Positions 12,969 to 26,223 of a stretch of 64,000 nt of DNA are shown piece by piece. The notes beneath the pieces were generated by a model. The model was not told the DNA's origin. It did not search any database and worked only from the letters and a program-made list of their open reading frames with translations. The translations under genes were made by a program, and so were the position numbers. The stretch comes from Megascapheus bottae (taxonomy: Eukaryota > Chordata > Mammalia > Rodentia > Geomyidae), in the NCBI GenBank assembly GCA_024803745.1, contig JANJXV010000004.1:53696358-53760357 (forward strand). The letters are read 5' to 3'. The number at the start of each line of letters is the position of its first letter. The stretch's first letter is position 1.

Positions 12969-15900
12969 TTAATTTGATTAATTGGAGATAAGAGTCTCAA
13001 GGTCTTGTCTTTTGTGCCTGGGCTGGCTTTGAACCGTGACCCTCAGATCTCAGCCTCCAGAGTAGGTAGGATTACAGGCGGGAGTGAGCCACCATGCTGT
13101 AAAATGCTTGCTTGCCCGCCCTCCCTCCCTCCCTCCCTTCTTTCCTTCCTTCTTCCCTCCCTCCCTCCTTCCTTTCTTTCTGTCATAGGGCTTGGACTCT
13201 GGGCCTGGTGTTGTCCCTGAGCATTTCAGCTCAAGGGTACTGCCCTACCCCTTTAAACCTCAGCACCACTTCCTGTTTTCTAGTGAGTAATTGGAGATAA
13301 GAGTCTCAAATGCTTTAGTGCCTGGGCTGTCTTTGAACCATGATCCTCAATAGGATTACAGGCGTGAGCCACTGTACCTGGCTCAGTGAGGGTTTTTGAT
13401 AGTTAATTTGAAATGAAGTCTTAAGGATTTTTATGTCTTTGCGGGTTTTAAACAGGGAAACCTAATGTGATTTCTGAGAAATGAGGATTACAAATGAGAG
13501 TTACTGCCCAGTTTGGTTTTTGATATAGTTTTACTAACTTTTTCTACCTGGACTAGACTAAAGGCATAATCTTCTTTTCTGTGCTTCTTCAGATGGTGGG
13601 ATTATAGGCATGGGCTACCATACCTGTTTTTCTCTATGAACTTCTATAATTCCATTACTGAATACATTCCTGCGTCTGATTCAGTTCAAGAAAGAAAGAA
13701 AACTGTATAAACTGTGCATAGTGGTACATGTTTGGAGGGCTGAGATAGTTAGATCTCTTGAAGCCAGGAGTTTGAACCTGAGCTTGGCATTGTAGCCAGC
13801 CCTCTGTTGTCGTCATCAGCTTATTAGTGCAAATTTAAGATGTTCTAATTGATACTTTTTTATTAGAATAGCTTTTTCTGTCCTTCAGTTACTAAGCCAG
13901 AATTTAGATTATCTTATTTCTTATTTCATTCAGTCTAAAGTTCCTTTGTGTATTTATTTCTTTTCTGTCCAATACTGGTCTTCTGATTTTATTGTTGTTG
14001 TGCCTTTATTACTGTAGTGTCTTTCTGACCTTCTTTTCTCCTTAGGAGGCACATTTCTGATTCCTGCACATGTTTTTACACAGTTGAAAATTCTGTTTTG
14101 TTGTCACCCTAAAATCTACTTGGTGTCCAGTTATTCGTTCAGCCTAGGTGACTTTTTTGGGGGGAGGGGGGTGTCAAGGGGCTTGAGATTGGCTTGATGC
14201 TGTCCTTGAGCTCTTCAGCTCAAGGCTACCACCCTACCCTTGAGCCAAGCCCCACTTCCCATTTTCTAGAGGTTAATTGGAGATAAGAGTCTCAGGTACT
14301 TTGGTGCCTGGACTGGCTTTGAACCTTGATCCTCAGATCTTAGCCTCCTGAGTAATCCAGGCGATCCTTTGACATCATCTAAACCTTACATATTTCTTTT
14401 AGGACTGTTTCTGTCATTTGGAGAAGGAATTGTTTTGTCTTTCTATGTTCTGTCTTTATGAGTTTATCTCGGTGGGTTTTGTGATGTAGGTCTCTGTGCT
14501 GATCCCTCTCTTGGAGAATGGAGAACTTTTGATTCCTGGCCAAAGTGACTCTTTGAAAGTGGCTCCTGGATTTCAGTTTTTTGCAACGAGGAGGTATGTG
14601 TTATTACTTAATAAAAGAAGGGTTTTTTTGGTTTTTTTTCCTATTTAAAAAAACAAGGGGCCTGGTGTGGTGGCTCACACCTGTAATCCTAGCTATTCCG
14701 GACGCTGAGATCTGAGGATCAAGGTTCAAACCCAGCCTGGGCACAAAAGGACCTGAGACTCTCTTTTTTTTTTTTTTTGCCAGTCCTGGGCTTGAGCTCA
14801 GGGCCTGAGCACTGTCCTTGGACTTTCTCAAGGCTAGAGCTCTACCACTTGAGCCTCAGGACCACTTCCGGCTTTTTGTTTTCTCTACATATGTGGTACT
14901 GAGGAATCGAACCTGGGCCTTCATGCACGCTAGCCAAGCACTCTACCACTAGGCCAAACTCCCAGCCCAAGGACCTGAGGCTCTTATCTCCAATTAACCT
15001 CTAGGAAATGGGAAATGGGGTTTGGCTCAAGGGGTAGGGTGATAGCCTTGAGCTAAAATGCTTCGTGACAGTGCCCAGGTGGAGTTCAAGCCCTATGACC
15101 CATAGAAAATACAAAAACAAAACAAAACGACTAAGGGGCCAGGAGTGTGACGTGTTGGTAGAGTGCTTGCCTATCATACACAAAACCCTGGGATTGATTG
15201 CTTGGTACCACAAATACACAAAAAAAGCTTTAAGTGGTACTGTGGCTCAAGTGATGCAGCACTAGACTTGAGAAAGCCCAAGGACATAGTTCAAGCCTCA
15301 GGACTGGCCAAAAAAAAAGTATTAAAACTTCATCTGATTATTACCAGCCTTGATTTTGAGTCCTGACCTGTCCTTTCTGTATGCCTTACCTGCCCGAAGA
15401 TGATAGTATTAATTATTCCTATAATGATTAAATGAAGTATCTAGGCATTAAAGAGCTATTATATTATTATCCAATTTATGCATGAATTAGCAAGGTATAT
15501 GACTTCTTTTCCTTATACATTTGGGGAAAAAAACAAAATACAGCATCTTTCTTTCAGGACAATTAGGGTGAGGTTATAATGGCTTATAATGTGAATATCT
15601 GTAATGTCCAAAATGTAGCTTTAAAGGTATTCTTTCTCTGGAAATTTTTAATATAGTAGCTTTTGGTTTTAAAACATAATAAAGTTAAAACATTCTGTTG
15701 TAGAGCTTGGGTAACTTACTTGTGTTTTAAGATAAAGCATGTCACTGATGAGATCAAAATTCTTGCCTCCTGAAATCATTTGCAATGACTTGAAAATAAT
15801 TTGGTTAAAGCTTTTAGAAAAAACTAAAAATGCTTTACAAGTTTAACAAAGTAGCTAGTACCAAAAGAAACTATTTTTCATATGCAACATAATGTTGAAC

Positions 15901-18900
15901 AAATCATGACCACCACGTCTACAGTGGTTCTTCCTAACCGCATTTATAATCTGTAATTTTGGTCTTTTAATGTTAAGAGCCTGCAAAATATTAAAAGGAA
16001 TATTCTAAAATTAATAATTCATTTGAGGGTCTTGTTATTTTACTATTAGATTTTTGGTTTTGTTCTTGCTGTTTTGAGAATTGTTTCCTCTGTAGCTCAG
16101 ACTGGCCTAGAACTTTCTGCCACTTTTATGTCCCTGTTTTTTATTCTTATTTTGATAGACTCTTGAGCTCTGGAGGAAATTGGTATCGGCCACTAAATAG
16201 CCATGCTACATTGCTGGACAAATACTGGACTAAAATTCACCTCGATAATCTGGGCAAGAAAGAACTGAATGAGGTATGTGGTAATAGAAAATACCAAATT
16301 CTCGTGATGAATAGTTCCAAACTTACATGAAAATAAAGAAAAAAGTACAAGTTGATTGCCCTTCTCTTAAAAACTCAGAATTCCAAATACTATAGAATAT
16401 AAATATTTTTGGACACTGATATGACACCACAAGTAGAACATGCCACATCTGACCTTTGTGTAATGGGATAATAGTCAGAATGGAGCACATGAAAAACATG
16501 GTATGGATTACTTTAGGTATCTATGAAAGTAGAAGTGAATTATATGTGTTTAACATGTTATGTTACTTACCTCATTTATTTTTTTCCAATAAATATTTCA
16601 GCATGCATCTCAAAAAGTTCCAACAGTATTAAAGGACATTTTATATATAACTATATTAAGAATAATATGAACATTAATTTCTCTGTATCTTTTTTTTTTT
16701 TTGACAGTCCTGGGCTTGAGCTCAGGGCATGAACTCTGTCCTTGGACTTTCTCAAGGCTAGAGTTCTACCACTTGAACCTCAGCACCACTTCCGGCTTTT
16801 TTTTTTTTTCTATGTATGTGGTACCGAGGAATTGAACCCTGGTCTTTGTGCATGCTAGGCAAGCACTCTACCACTAGGCCAAACACCGGGCCCCTCTCTG
16901 TGTCTTTTAACTCTTAGATCATTAGACCATATGTAAATGTTTCTAATTTTCTTCACAGTTTCTTTTTACTAAGGTGGACTTGCAGCTGATGTCTTTCCCA
17001 GTTGACAATTTAACACACACTTCTGGAATCAATAAGAATTAGCTTATACATTGCTTTGTATTGTATACTGTTGGCTGTCCTAGATTGCTAAGAGATATTT
17101 CTGCTTTCTGATGCGCAAATTTGATCTCCGTTTTTACTTTTACCTTCTCATTCAAAAGATCCTCCATTCCTAGCAATTTATATTAGTACAAAGCATTGTT
17201 ACAGTCATTAGTCATTCACATATAGAAGGGGATATTTGCTCTTTTTGGAAGAATAGGTGACAGAACAATTTTTTCATTCATTCATTTTTTTGAGACAAGT
17301 GGTTCTTGTGTAGCTCAGGGTTCTTGTGTAGCTCAGGGTATTCTTGTACTGTGTCCTCTTCCAAGTATGAGATTACAATTTCTGTTCATTTTTTCTTTCT
17401 AGAGTCACTGGATTATACTGAGGGCCACATTTGTTCTACACGTGTGTTGAACCTTAATTATTTTTTTCTGCATTTTTTTATTAAAGAATTTATTAACATT
17501 GATTTTTACATCATATTTCAAATGACATGTTTAACAAACAAGTGTTCAAGAATGGAGTCTCTATATGCAATCATTGTTTTTTTTGCATTTTTGAATGATC
17601 TATTTTAGGGGCTGGGAGTTTGGCTCAGTGGCATAGTGCTTGCCTACCATGCATGAAGACCCGGGTTCGATTCCTTGGTACCACATACATAGAAAAAAAA
17701 AAAAACTGGAAAGGGCCGGGATTTGGCCTAGTGGTAGAATGCTTGCCTAGCATGCATGAAGACCCAGGTTCGTTTCCTTGGTACCACATACTTAGAAAAA
17801 AAGCCAGAAGTAGTGTTGAGGCTCACGTGGTAGAGTTCTAGCCTTGAGAAAATTCCAAGGACAGTGCTCAGGCCCTGAGCTTAAGCCCAGGACTGGCAAA
17901 AAAAAAAAAAAGGAATTTTAAAAAGAAGGGCTGGGAGTTTGGCCTAGTGGTAGAGTGCTTGCCTAGCATGGTTCGATTCCCAGCACTGGCAAAAAAAAAA
18001 AAGCAAAACTGAAAGTGGTGCTGAGGCTCAAGTGGTAGAGCTCTAGTCTTGAGAAAACCCAAGGACAGTGCTCAGGCCCTGAGCTCAAGCCCAGGCAATA
18101 ATAAAAATAATAATAATAATATATTAGGGACCAGGAGCATGGCCTAGTGGTAGCGTACTTCCCTAGCATGCATGAAGCCCTTGTGGCTCAAGTGGTAGAG
18201 CAGTAGGCTCAAGAAAGCCCAAGGATGGTGCCCAGGCTCTGAGTTCAAGCTGCAGGACTGGCAAAAAAATCATTGTATCTTTGCAAGGTGCTAATGGCTC
18301 ACACATGAAATCTGATCTACTCAGGAGACTGAGATCTGAAGATCCTTGTCTAGGTAGGATAGTCTAGGAGAACTGTTGTTTCGAATTAATCATCAAAATA
18401 CCAGAAGTGGAGCTATGACTCAAGTGCTAGCTATAGTACCATCTTGAGCTAAAATGTACAGGGACAGCTCCTAGACCTGGGCAAGTCCCAGAACTGGTAC
18501 ACAGACACCAAAAATTAAATCATTATACTTGCCAGGTTCTGGAAGTTCATGCTTACAATCCTAAGAGGTTGAGAGTTGTGGGTTACAGTTTAAAGTCAGC
18601 CTGTACTTGATCTGTAAGACACTTATGTCTAATTACTATAACTATTTAAAAAGCTAGAAGAGCTGGGCTTCAGTGGTAGAGTTGTAGTCTTGAGCAAAAT
18701 GAAAAATTCAGGAATAGCACCCAGGCCCTGAGTTCAAGCCTTGACATACACATACTACTACATTGTTGCTTTTTCTCTTCTTGTACCAGGTTCTTCAGAA
18801 CAGATACCCAGGTCTGTTGGCAGCTGCTGATCACCTGCTCGACATTTATATCCAGCTTACTGGAGAGAAACACCATTGTGAGACTGATGGTACTGTCAGG

Positions 18901-20082
18901 GATGAATCCCAGCAAGTCTCACAAACTACCAGAGAAAGTACAAGACCAATTCTTGAGGGAAGAGAATTGTCTCTAAGGTACTGAACTATGCATTGCTTTT
19001 AGTTGACATATTAATACCAGCTTAACTGGGAAGTTATTACAAGGTAAACCCAGATGGCTAATGACAAATCAGATTTTGAAATTAAGCTGGTTGCTGTGTG
19101 GAAGTCAGATCCTTTTTTCATATTTATAATTATGGGGAATACATAATAGAAGTAATAGTATTTTTATTGAAAATGAAACTTTTTGGTACTCCTAATGGTG
19201 CATAATTGTAATTCTTAGGAGTCTTAGGAAAATTGAGAGTTCCTACCAGCCTAATCAACATAGAAAGTTTAGGGTAGTCTGGAATAAATAGCAAGATCCT
19301 GTCTCACAAAAAGAATGCAAAACACAAACTTGGAAATAATAGCTAACATTCATTCAGTGATGTTCTTTCTTGGGATGTGGTTTTAAATAAGCCTTGGATT
19401 TTGCTATACATGAGTTTTGTGCCTTACTTAGCTCTCTATTTTCAGTCCCATTTTAATAGCGGAATTTTAAGAATGGGTATCTTCTGTTATTTTATTTTTT
19501 TTGGCATGGATTGGTACTAATTCTTTACACCAATTCATTATTAAAGAGTGTAAGGATCCTCTTAGATTTTTTAATCAACTGAGAACAATATTTTCCAAAA
19601 ATAAGTATATTCTCATGAAATTAACCCCCCACATAAAATAACAATAATTATATATATTATATATATATATATATTTAAGTAGTGAAGATTGTTTACTGTC
19701 AGGTCTTCCTAAAATAAACTGATGATTTTGGCTTACGGTCGTTCAGAGGGATTTGGGGTGCTCTTTTGCAACCAGGAATTGAACCCAGGCCTGGGCACAA
19801 AACTTAAGGACCAAAACTTAACTGTCTTTTCCTAGACTGACCTCAAAACTCTTAATCCTCCTGCTTCTGCCTCCCAAGTACCACTAGGCCTGGTTGACCT
19901 ATATTCTTTTATCTTTTTTTCTAAGGGATCTACTGAATTGGTGCAATAGGATTGCTCATAGTTTTGATAGTTCATCTTCATCAGCATCGTTAAGTATTTT
20001 TCAAGAGGTAAGCAGTCATACTCTTGTCTGTTATCACTACTATAGGGATGTTGATTTCCATTCTGTCTTTGGGTTGTTTTGT

Positions 20083-20132
<50 letters not shown>

Positions 20133-23100
20133 GTAGAGTTAATTGTCCTTGACTAATTTCCTTAAAATTAGTTGTGTAAAAACTACATTAAAATTTTTGA
20201 AACAAACAGTTGCTAAAAGTGAAACATGATTTGAGATAGTATAACACCAAAGCATTGTGGTGAAGAACTTTCTAAGTGCTTTGCTACTGTGTTAATTGCT
20301 ATTCAGCCTTTTGTATAGCTTACTACTTTGTCTGATAAATTTGATTGATCTGTCTACCCACCTCAGTAGGATTTTGATCTTTAGTCTGCAAAATATTACT
20401 AAGCATTACAAAGTGTAACCTTGAGGAAAATGTTTTTGAGAGAACCTCTTTTCAGGTATAGATCCCTGTTCAGTTCTGTAAGAACAAAGTAAGATTTATT
20501 CCTTCTATCTTAATAAAAGTGTCATGCCTAAAGTCTTCTGGGCTCTTAAAACCAGTTTGACTACAAAGTGTTCTGGTTTATGTCAGCTGGAATTAGGAGA
20601 GACCCATTTCAGTCTACAGTAGCTCTTTGTGGTAGTTACTTTGATTAGAAAGAAACATTTTATGGGATGTATACTTAGTTCAACTGAAGCCTGAGTTGCT
20701 ATGTATGTGGCAGGCACACAGTCTTTATTCTTGGCTGATATTCCCTTTCCATTCTTTGTCATTCATTTTAACTATTTTTGCGGATGAGATGGGTTTTATG
20801 TAGTCTAGTCTCAAATTACTTGTCTTTGCGCCTCAGCTTCCAGAAAGTTGGAATTACAGGTGCAAATTATGCCTACCAGGATGTGTATGTATACATGCCA
20901 TGGCATAAGCCTACAGTTCCTATTTCTTGGGAGAATGATGCAAGAATATAGTTTCTTCTGACAAGAAGACCTACCCTGTGCAACCTAGAAGGCCCCAGCT
21001 CTTTAAAAACAAAAACAAAAAATGGAAGTTTGAGCCATAGCACCACGTTTGGCTTTTTTCTATGTATGTAGCATTGAGGAATCAAACCCAGTTCTCGTGC
21101 ATGCTAGGCAAGCACTCTACCATTAGACTAAACTTCAGCCCCCCCTCCCATCCCCCCCCCCTTTTTTAAAAAGAATTTTATTGTTGTCAAGTGCTGGTGG
21201 CTCATGACTGTAATCCTAGCTACTATGGAGGCCGAGATCTAAGGATCTAGATTAAAGCCAGTTCAGGCACTAAAGTCTGTGAGACTCTATCTCCAATTAA
21301 CAGCCAGAAAACCAGAAGTGGTGTTGTGACTCAAGTGATAGAGCAATAGCCTTTAGCTGAAATGCTCAGGGACAGTGCCTAGGCCCAGAGTTCAAGCTCC
21401 ATACCCAATCCCTCACTCCCCCCCCAAAAAAAAGAATTGTATTGTTGTACTGTTAATGTGTTATGTAGAGGCGCTACTATTATATGTCAGGACAATGTCA
21501 CCCTTCCTTCCTTGACTTGCCTCCAGTTTCCCCTTTCAGCCTTTCCTACAAGTTGCAAAGGTCATTTTCCACATAGTATGTATTGAATAGCATGATCGCA
21601 TTTATTTGTTCATCCTTCCTCCCCCATTTTTGTACCTCTCCTTTACCTTTGGAAGAAAAGATTCCAAAATAAAAATGTTTCTATTTCCTCGAGTTTGTTC
21701 CAATAACTGGTATTTTATTTTACTTTAATTAAGCCAATCCTAGAGATTGAACTCAGGGCCTGTGGGCTATCATTGGACTTTTTTTTTTTTTTCTTTTTGC
21801 CTGTCCTGGGTCTTGAACTCCAGGCCTAAGCACTGTCCTTGGACTTACTCAAGGTGAGAGCTCTACCATTTGAGGCACAGTACAACTTCTGCCTTTTTCT
21901 AGGTATGTGATACTAAGGAGTTGATTCTGGTTCTTTATGCATACCAGGCAAGCACTCTGCCACTAGGCCATGCTCCTGGTCCACTTCTAGCTTTTTCTAT
22001 GTATGTGGTACCAAGGAATCAAACCCAGGGCTTTTTGCATGTGAGGTGAGCACTCTACAGTAGGCTATACTCCCAGCCCATAACTACTATTTTAAATGTT
22101 CAAAAAATTATACCTTTTTTGTTCCTTCCCAAAGGGTAACCATTACTCTGCTTCTATGTGAATGCTCCAGTGTATTTTTTTTTTTTTTTGCCAGTTCTAG
22201 GGCTTGAACTCAGGGCCTGAGCACTGTCCTTGGGCTTTCTCAAAGCTAGAGCTCTACCACTTGAGCCACAGCACCACTTCTGGCTTTTTTCTGTGTATGT
22301 GGTACCTAGGATCATACCCAGGTCTTCTTGTACGCTCCTTAAACACTATACTACTAGGCCAAACTCCCAGCCCCAAATGGCTTTTTTTTTTTTTGGTCAT
22401 GGGCCTTGTTCTCTGGGCCTGGGCGCTGTCCCTGAGCCTTCAGGTCAGCTTTACTATTTGAGCTATAGTGCCACTTCAAACTTGATCTTTTTTTTTTTGG
22501 TCAGTTGTGGGACTGGAACTCGATCTGGGTGGTGTCCATGAGCAGTTCAGGTCAAGGATAGTGCTCTGCCACATTGAGCCACAGTGCCACTTTCGCAGTA
22601 TAATATTTTAATGTAGCTTCTTTCTGTGACTAAAACCATGTGCTGCTTGTCTCTCTGAGCTTGATTGACTTCACTTAGCATGATTTGTTCACCATTTCAT
22701 TGCAAATGAAAGCCCCCCGGTCCTGGGGCTTGAACTCAGGACTTAGGTATTGTCCTTGAGCTTTCTCAAGCATTCTACCACTTGAGCCACACCACCACTT
22801 CCAGCTTTTTATATGTGTATGTGGTACCTAGGACTATGACTCAGGGCTTCATGCATGCTAGGCAAGCACTATTCCACTAGACCCAGATCCTGGTCCCCAT
22901 AGTCTTTATTTTTTATAATAGATGAGTAAAACTCCAAATTATCTATACCACATTTTTAAAATCCACTGCTTCTACATGACATTAGGCCTGTTTCTGTAAT
23001 TCTGCTATTGTGAATAGTGTAGCAGTGGATGTGAATGTGCAAGTGTCTTTACCTTATCCTGATTTGTAATGAACTGAGCAGGTGCCAGGAGTGGTATGAC

Positions 23101-23494
23101 AAGACCCTAGGGAAGTTCTCTGTTTTTTAATTATTTTTTTAGGAACCTCCAAATCTTCTTCCAGAGTGGTTGTACTAATGTACATTCCCACCAGTAGTGC
23201 AGTAGGGTGCCTTTTTCCTTAACATTTATTGTTTCGATTCTTGATGTTGGCTAATCTAACTGGGGTGTGATGGAATCAGAATCCCGAGGTAGCTTAGGTT
23301 TTCATTTCCTTTATGGTCAAGAATGTTGAACATTTCACTTGTCTGCCATTCTTCTAAGAAGTAAGCTCCTTTGCCTATTTGTTAAGTACTTTATTAGTCT
23401 GGGAAAGTATTAGGTTGTTTATTGCCTGGGCAATATCCTTGAGCTATTTCAAGAATAGTACTCTTCTCCTTGAGCTATGCAGCACCACTTCCGG

Positions 23495-23555
<61 letters not shown>

Positions 23556-23607
23556 GAGCTATTTCAAGAATAGTATTCTTCTCCTTGAGCTACAGCACCA
23601 CTTCCAG

Positions 23608-23649
<42 letters not shown>

Positions 23650-23700
23650 AGCTTTTTCAAGACTAGTACTCTTCTATTTGAGCTACAGCACCACTTCCGG

Positions 23701-23736
<36 letters not shown>

Positions 23737-26159
23737 GAGGAATTAAACCCAAAGCTCTGTGGGTGTGTGGGTGTGTTACTGAGGAATTAAACCCAAGGCT
23801 ACATGCATGTGAGGCAAGCACTCTACCCTTAAGCCATACTCTCCCTGCCTAGAGCAGTTGTGTGTGTCTGTCGGTCGTGTGGCTTGAACTCAGGCCTGTG
23901 CACTGTCCCTGGCTCTTCATCTTGAGATTATCGCTCTACTAGAAGAGCCACTGCAGCACTGAATGTTAGATTTCTTTCTTTTTTGGGGGGGGGTGGGCTT
24001 GAGCTCAGAGCCTGAGCACTGTCCTTGGACTTTCTCAAGTGCTCTACCACTTGAGCCTCAGTACCACTTCCGGCTTTTTTCTATATATATGGTCCTTCAT
24101 GCTAGGCAAATACTCTACCACTAGGCCAAACTCCCAGCCCCGGATATATTCTTTATTAGACTTAGTATATCCTTCACCTTACTTTGTTCTTTGTATTTAT
24201 TATAAATAGATGTTTAATGGAATGCTTGATGGATTCAAGTTCAACTTTTTTGGACAGCGTCCAATTTTGGCCTTTTCATCACATCAGAAGAGTTTTGTCT
24301 GCTGGCAGTCATTTAAATTGAATCTTGAGTTAGGATAGTGACCCAGTGGTCCCTTTATTGCACACCCAGTATTTGTGATTACCTGAATAGTGTACATGAG
24401 GTACTTTCTTGCTAGAAAGCTGAAACCTCAGAGTAAATTCTTTCCAGAACCATCTATCTGATGATTAACTGTAAATTGTTGTTTGTCTGAAGTTAGGATT
24501 TCACATTGGTGGTATTCTGTGTTTCTAATTTAATCCGTTTCATTCAATTCTTTCTCTTCATGATAAGAAAGCATCTAGAACTGGTACCTTTTTTCTACTG
24601 AATTTACTTATGCAGAAATACTTTTACTATGTTTTTTGTTCTCCCTATTGAGTTGAAATAATGGTGCTCAATGTATAATTTATATATATATGTATTATAT
24701 AATCTACTTCATTTACCTTTGTTGTTTTAACAGGCTTTGGATTGTTTCACAGCAATGCTTTCTGAGCATTCAAGCAAACTGAAAATAGCAGAGGTTATTG
24801 GAAGCAAATTGAACATTTCCAAGAAGAAGGTATGAGATACTGTTACTTCTCTGTAAAAAGAAGATAGATATTTCACTTGTTAACTTGGACAGTTTCTGCT
24901 GACTTGACTTCTCTATAAACATTAGTGTTCTCATTACTACTTATCATTGATTTGAAGCTTGTAACATTCCTAGTTTTTCATGTGTTTCACATTCCCTTCC
25001 TCCGTCTCTCTCTACTCTCCCCCCTCCTTCTTTTCCTCCTCCTCCTTCTTCAGGAACTAGTTGTAACTTTATATCTTTGTACTTTTTAAATTAATTACTA
25101 CTAATTATTTTTAATTAATCTGAATTACCAGACAGTTAAAAAAATAACACAAATGAATACTTGTTTACTCTCAGTCTTGCCTTAGTCTGTTGAGTGTTCA
25201 TATTACAGTTACTTGCTACTATGCCTAGCTTATGTTAGAAGGCTAGAGTACTGAAAATGATAATTGAAGGGAAACATTTTTTTAGTATTTTTTTTTTTTG
25301 CCAGTCCTGGGCCTTGAACTCAGGGCCTGAGCACTGTCCTTGGACTTTCTCAAGGCTAGAGCTCTACCACTTGAGCTTTAGCAACATTTCTGGGTTTTTT
25401 TCTATGTATGTGGAACCAAGGTATCAAACCCAGGTCTTTGTTCTTGCTGTGCTAGGCAAGCACTCTACCACTAAGCTAAACTCCCAGCCACATTTTTTTC
25501 TGAACATATTAGCAAAAGAGGCCTTTTGTTGTTGTTCTCTGTTGGGAAATTTTAACATGTTCACATTAGATGTAGGCAGAGGCTTCTTTGAATTTGCAAA
25601 AAGTGCTATTTAAGGATGTATTTTAAGAAAGTGAAAGTAGTCAATGCTTCTTGGTAAATGATGAATTAAAAGACATTAAGTTTATATGGAAAAGGAAGTA
25701 CTCAGAAATCATGCAAATTTTTTTGCTTCATTTAAAATTTTTTCTTGATAGGCTGAATTCTTCTGTCAACTTTATAAGCCAGAAATTGTGATCAATGAGT
25801 TGGATGTGCAAATAGGTCGTGTGAGGCTTCTTCGGAAACAAAGTGAGGCTGTGTTCATACAGAAGTAAGTATGGTTATGAACTAACCTACACACTACTGT
25901 TGTTAGGAGATTGCTTAGCAGGTTTAGTCTAGGCCCTCATGCTAGAGTAAAATACGACTGAACTTTGTTTCTCCAGTGTGCTTAGTAGTTAGAAATAGTT
26001 TTCCCAAAATATGTTCTGTGAAAGCTGATTTTTAATAGGTAAAGAATTGGAACCAGCAAAGATGAATCCTTGATTTTACTCACCAAAGTGAACTAAAAAT
26101 CCAACTCTAGCTATCTTCTAAGATTCCTTCCCTCCCCCCTCTCCCCTCCCTCTCTCTCT

Positions 26160-26223
<64 letters not shown>

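Larger units (their letters stand above)
21436..23430 (-). repeat. L1 3' region, broken by several SINEs
   Basis: L1-like pieces at 21436-21725, 22081-22174, 22595-22711 and 22899-23430 are in consistent order and resemble the L1 at 35890-37830 (tattgtgaatagtgtagcag; ctaatctaactggggtgtga). The gaps are SINEs. Confidence 0.7.

Noticed and set aside
16300..16380. Intronic C/D snoRNA candidate (gtgatgaa near 16304)
   Set aside because: No matching D box (ctga) or terminal stem at the right distance was found.
23470..23790. Val-Cys repeat open frames (also 12794-12991, 51091-51422)
   Set aside because: Translations of TG and C/T microsatellites.
22204..25613. Repeated open frames reading NSGPEHCPW...LELYHLS...TTSGFF as a protein family
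   Set aside because: They are the antisense reading of IDL-Geo SINE copies; the similarity is repeat identity, not gene homology.
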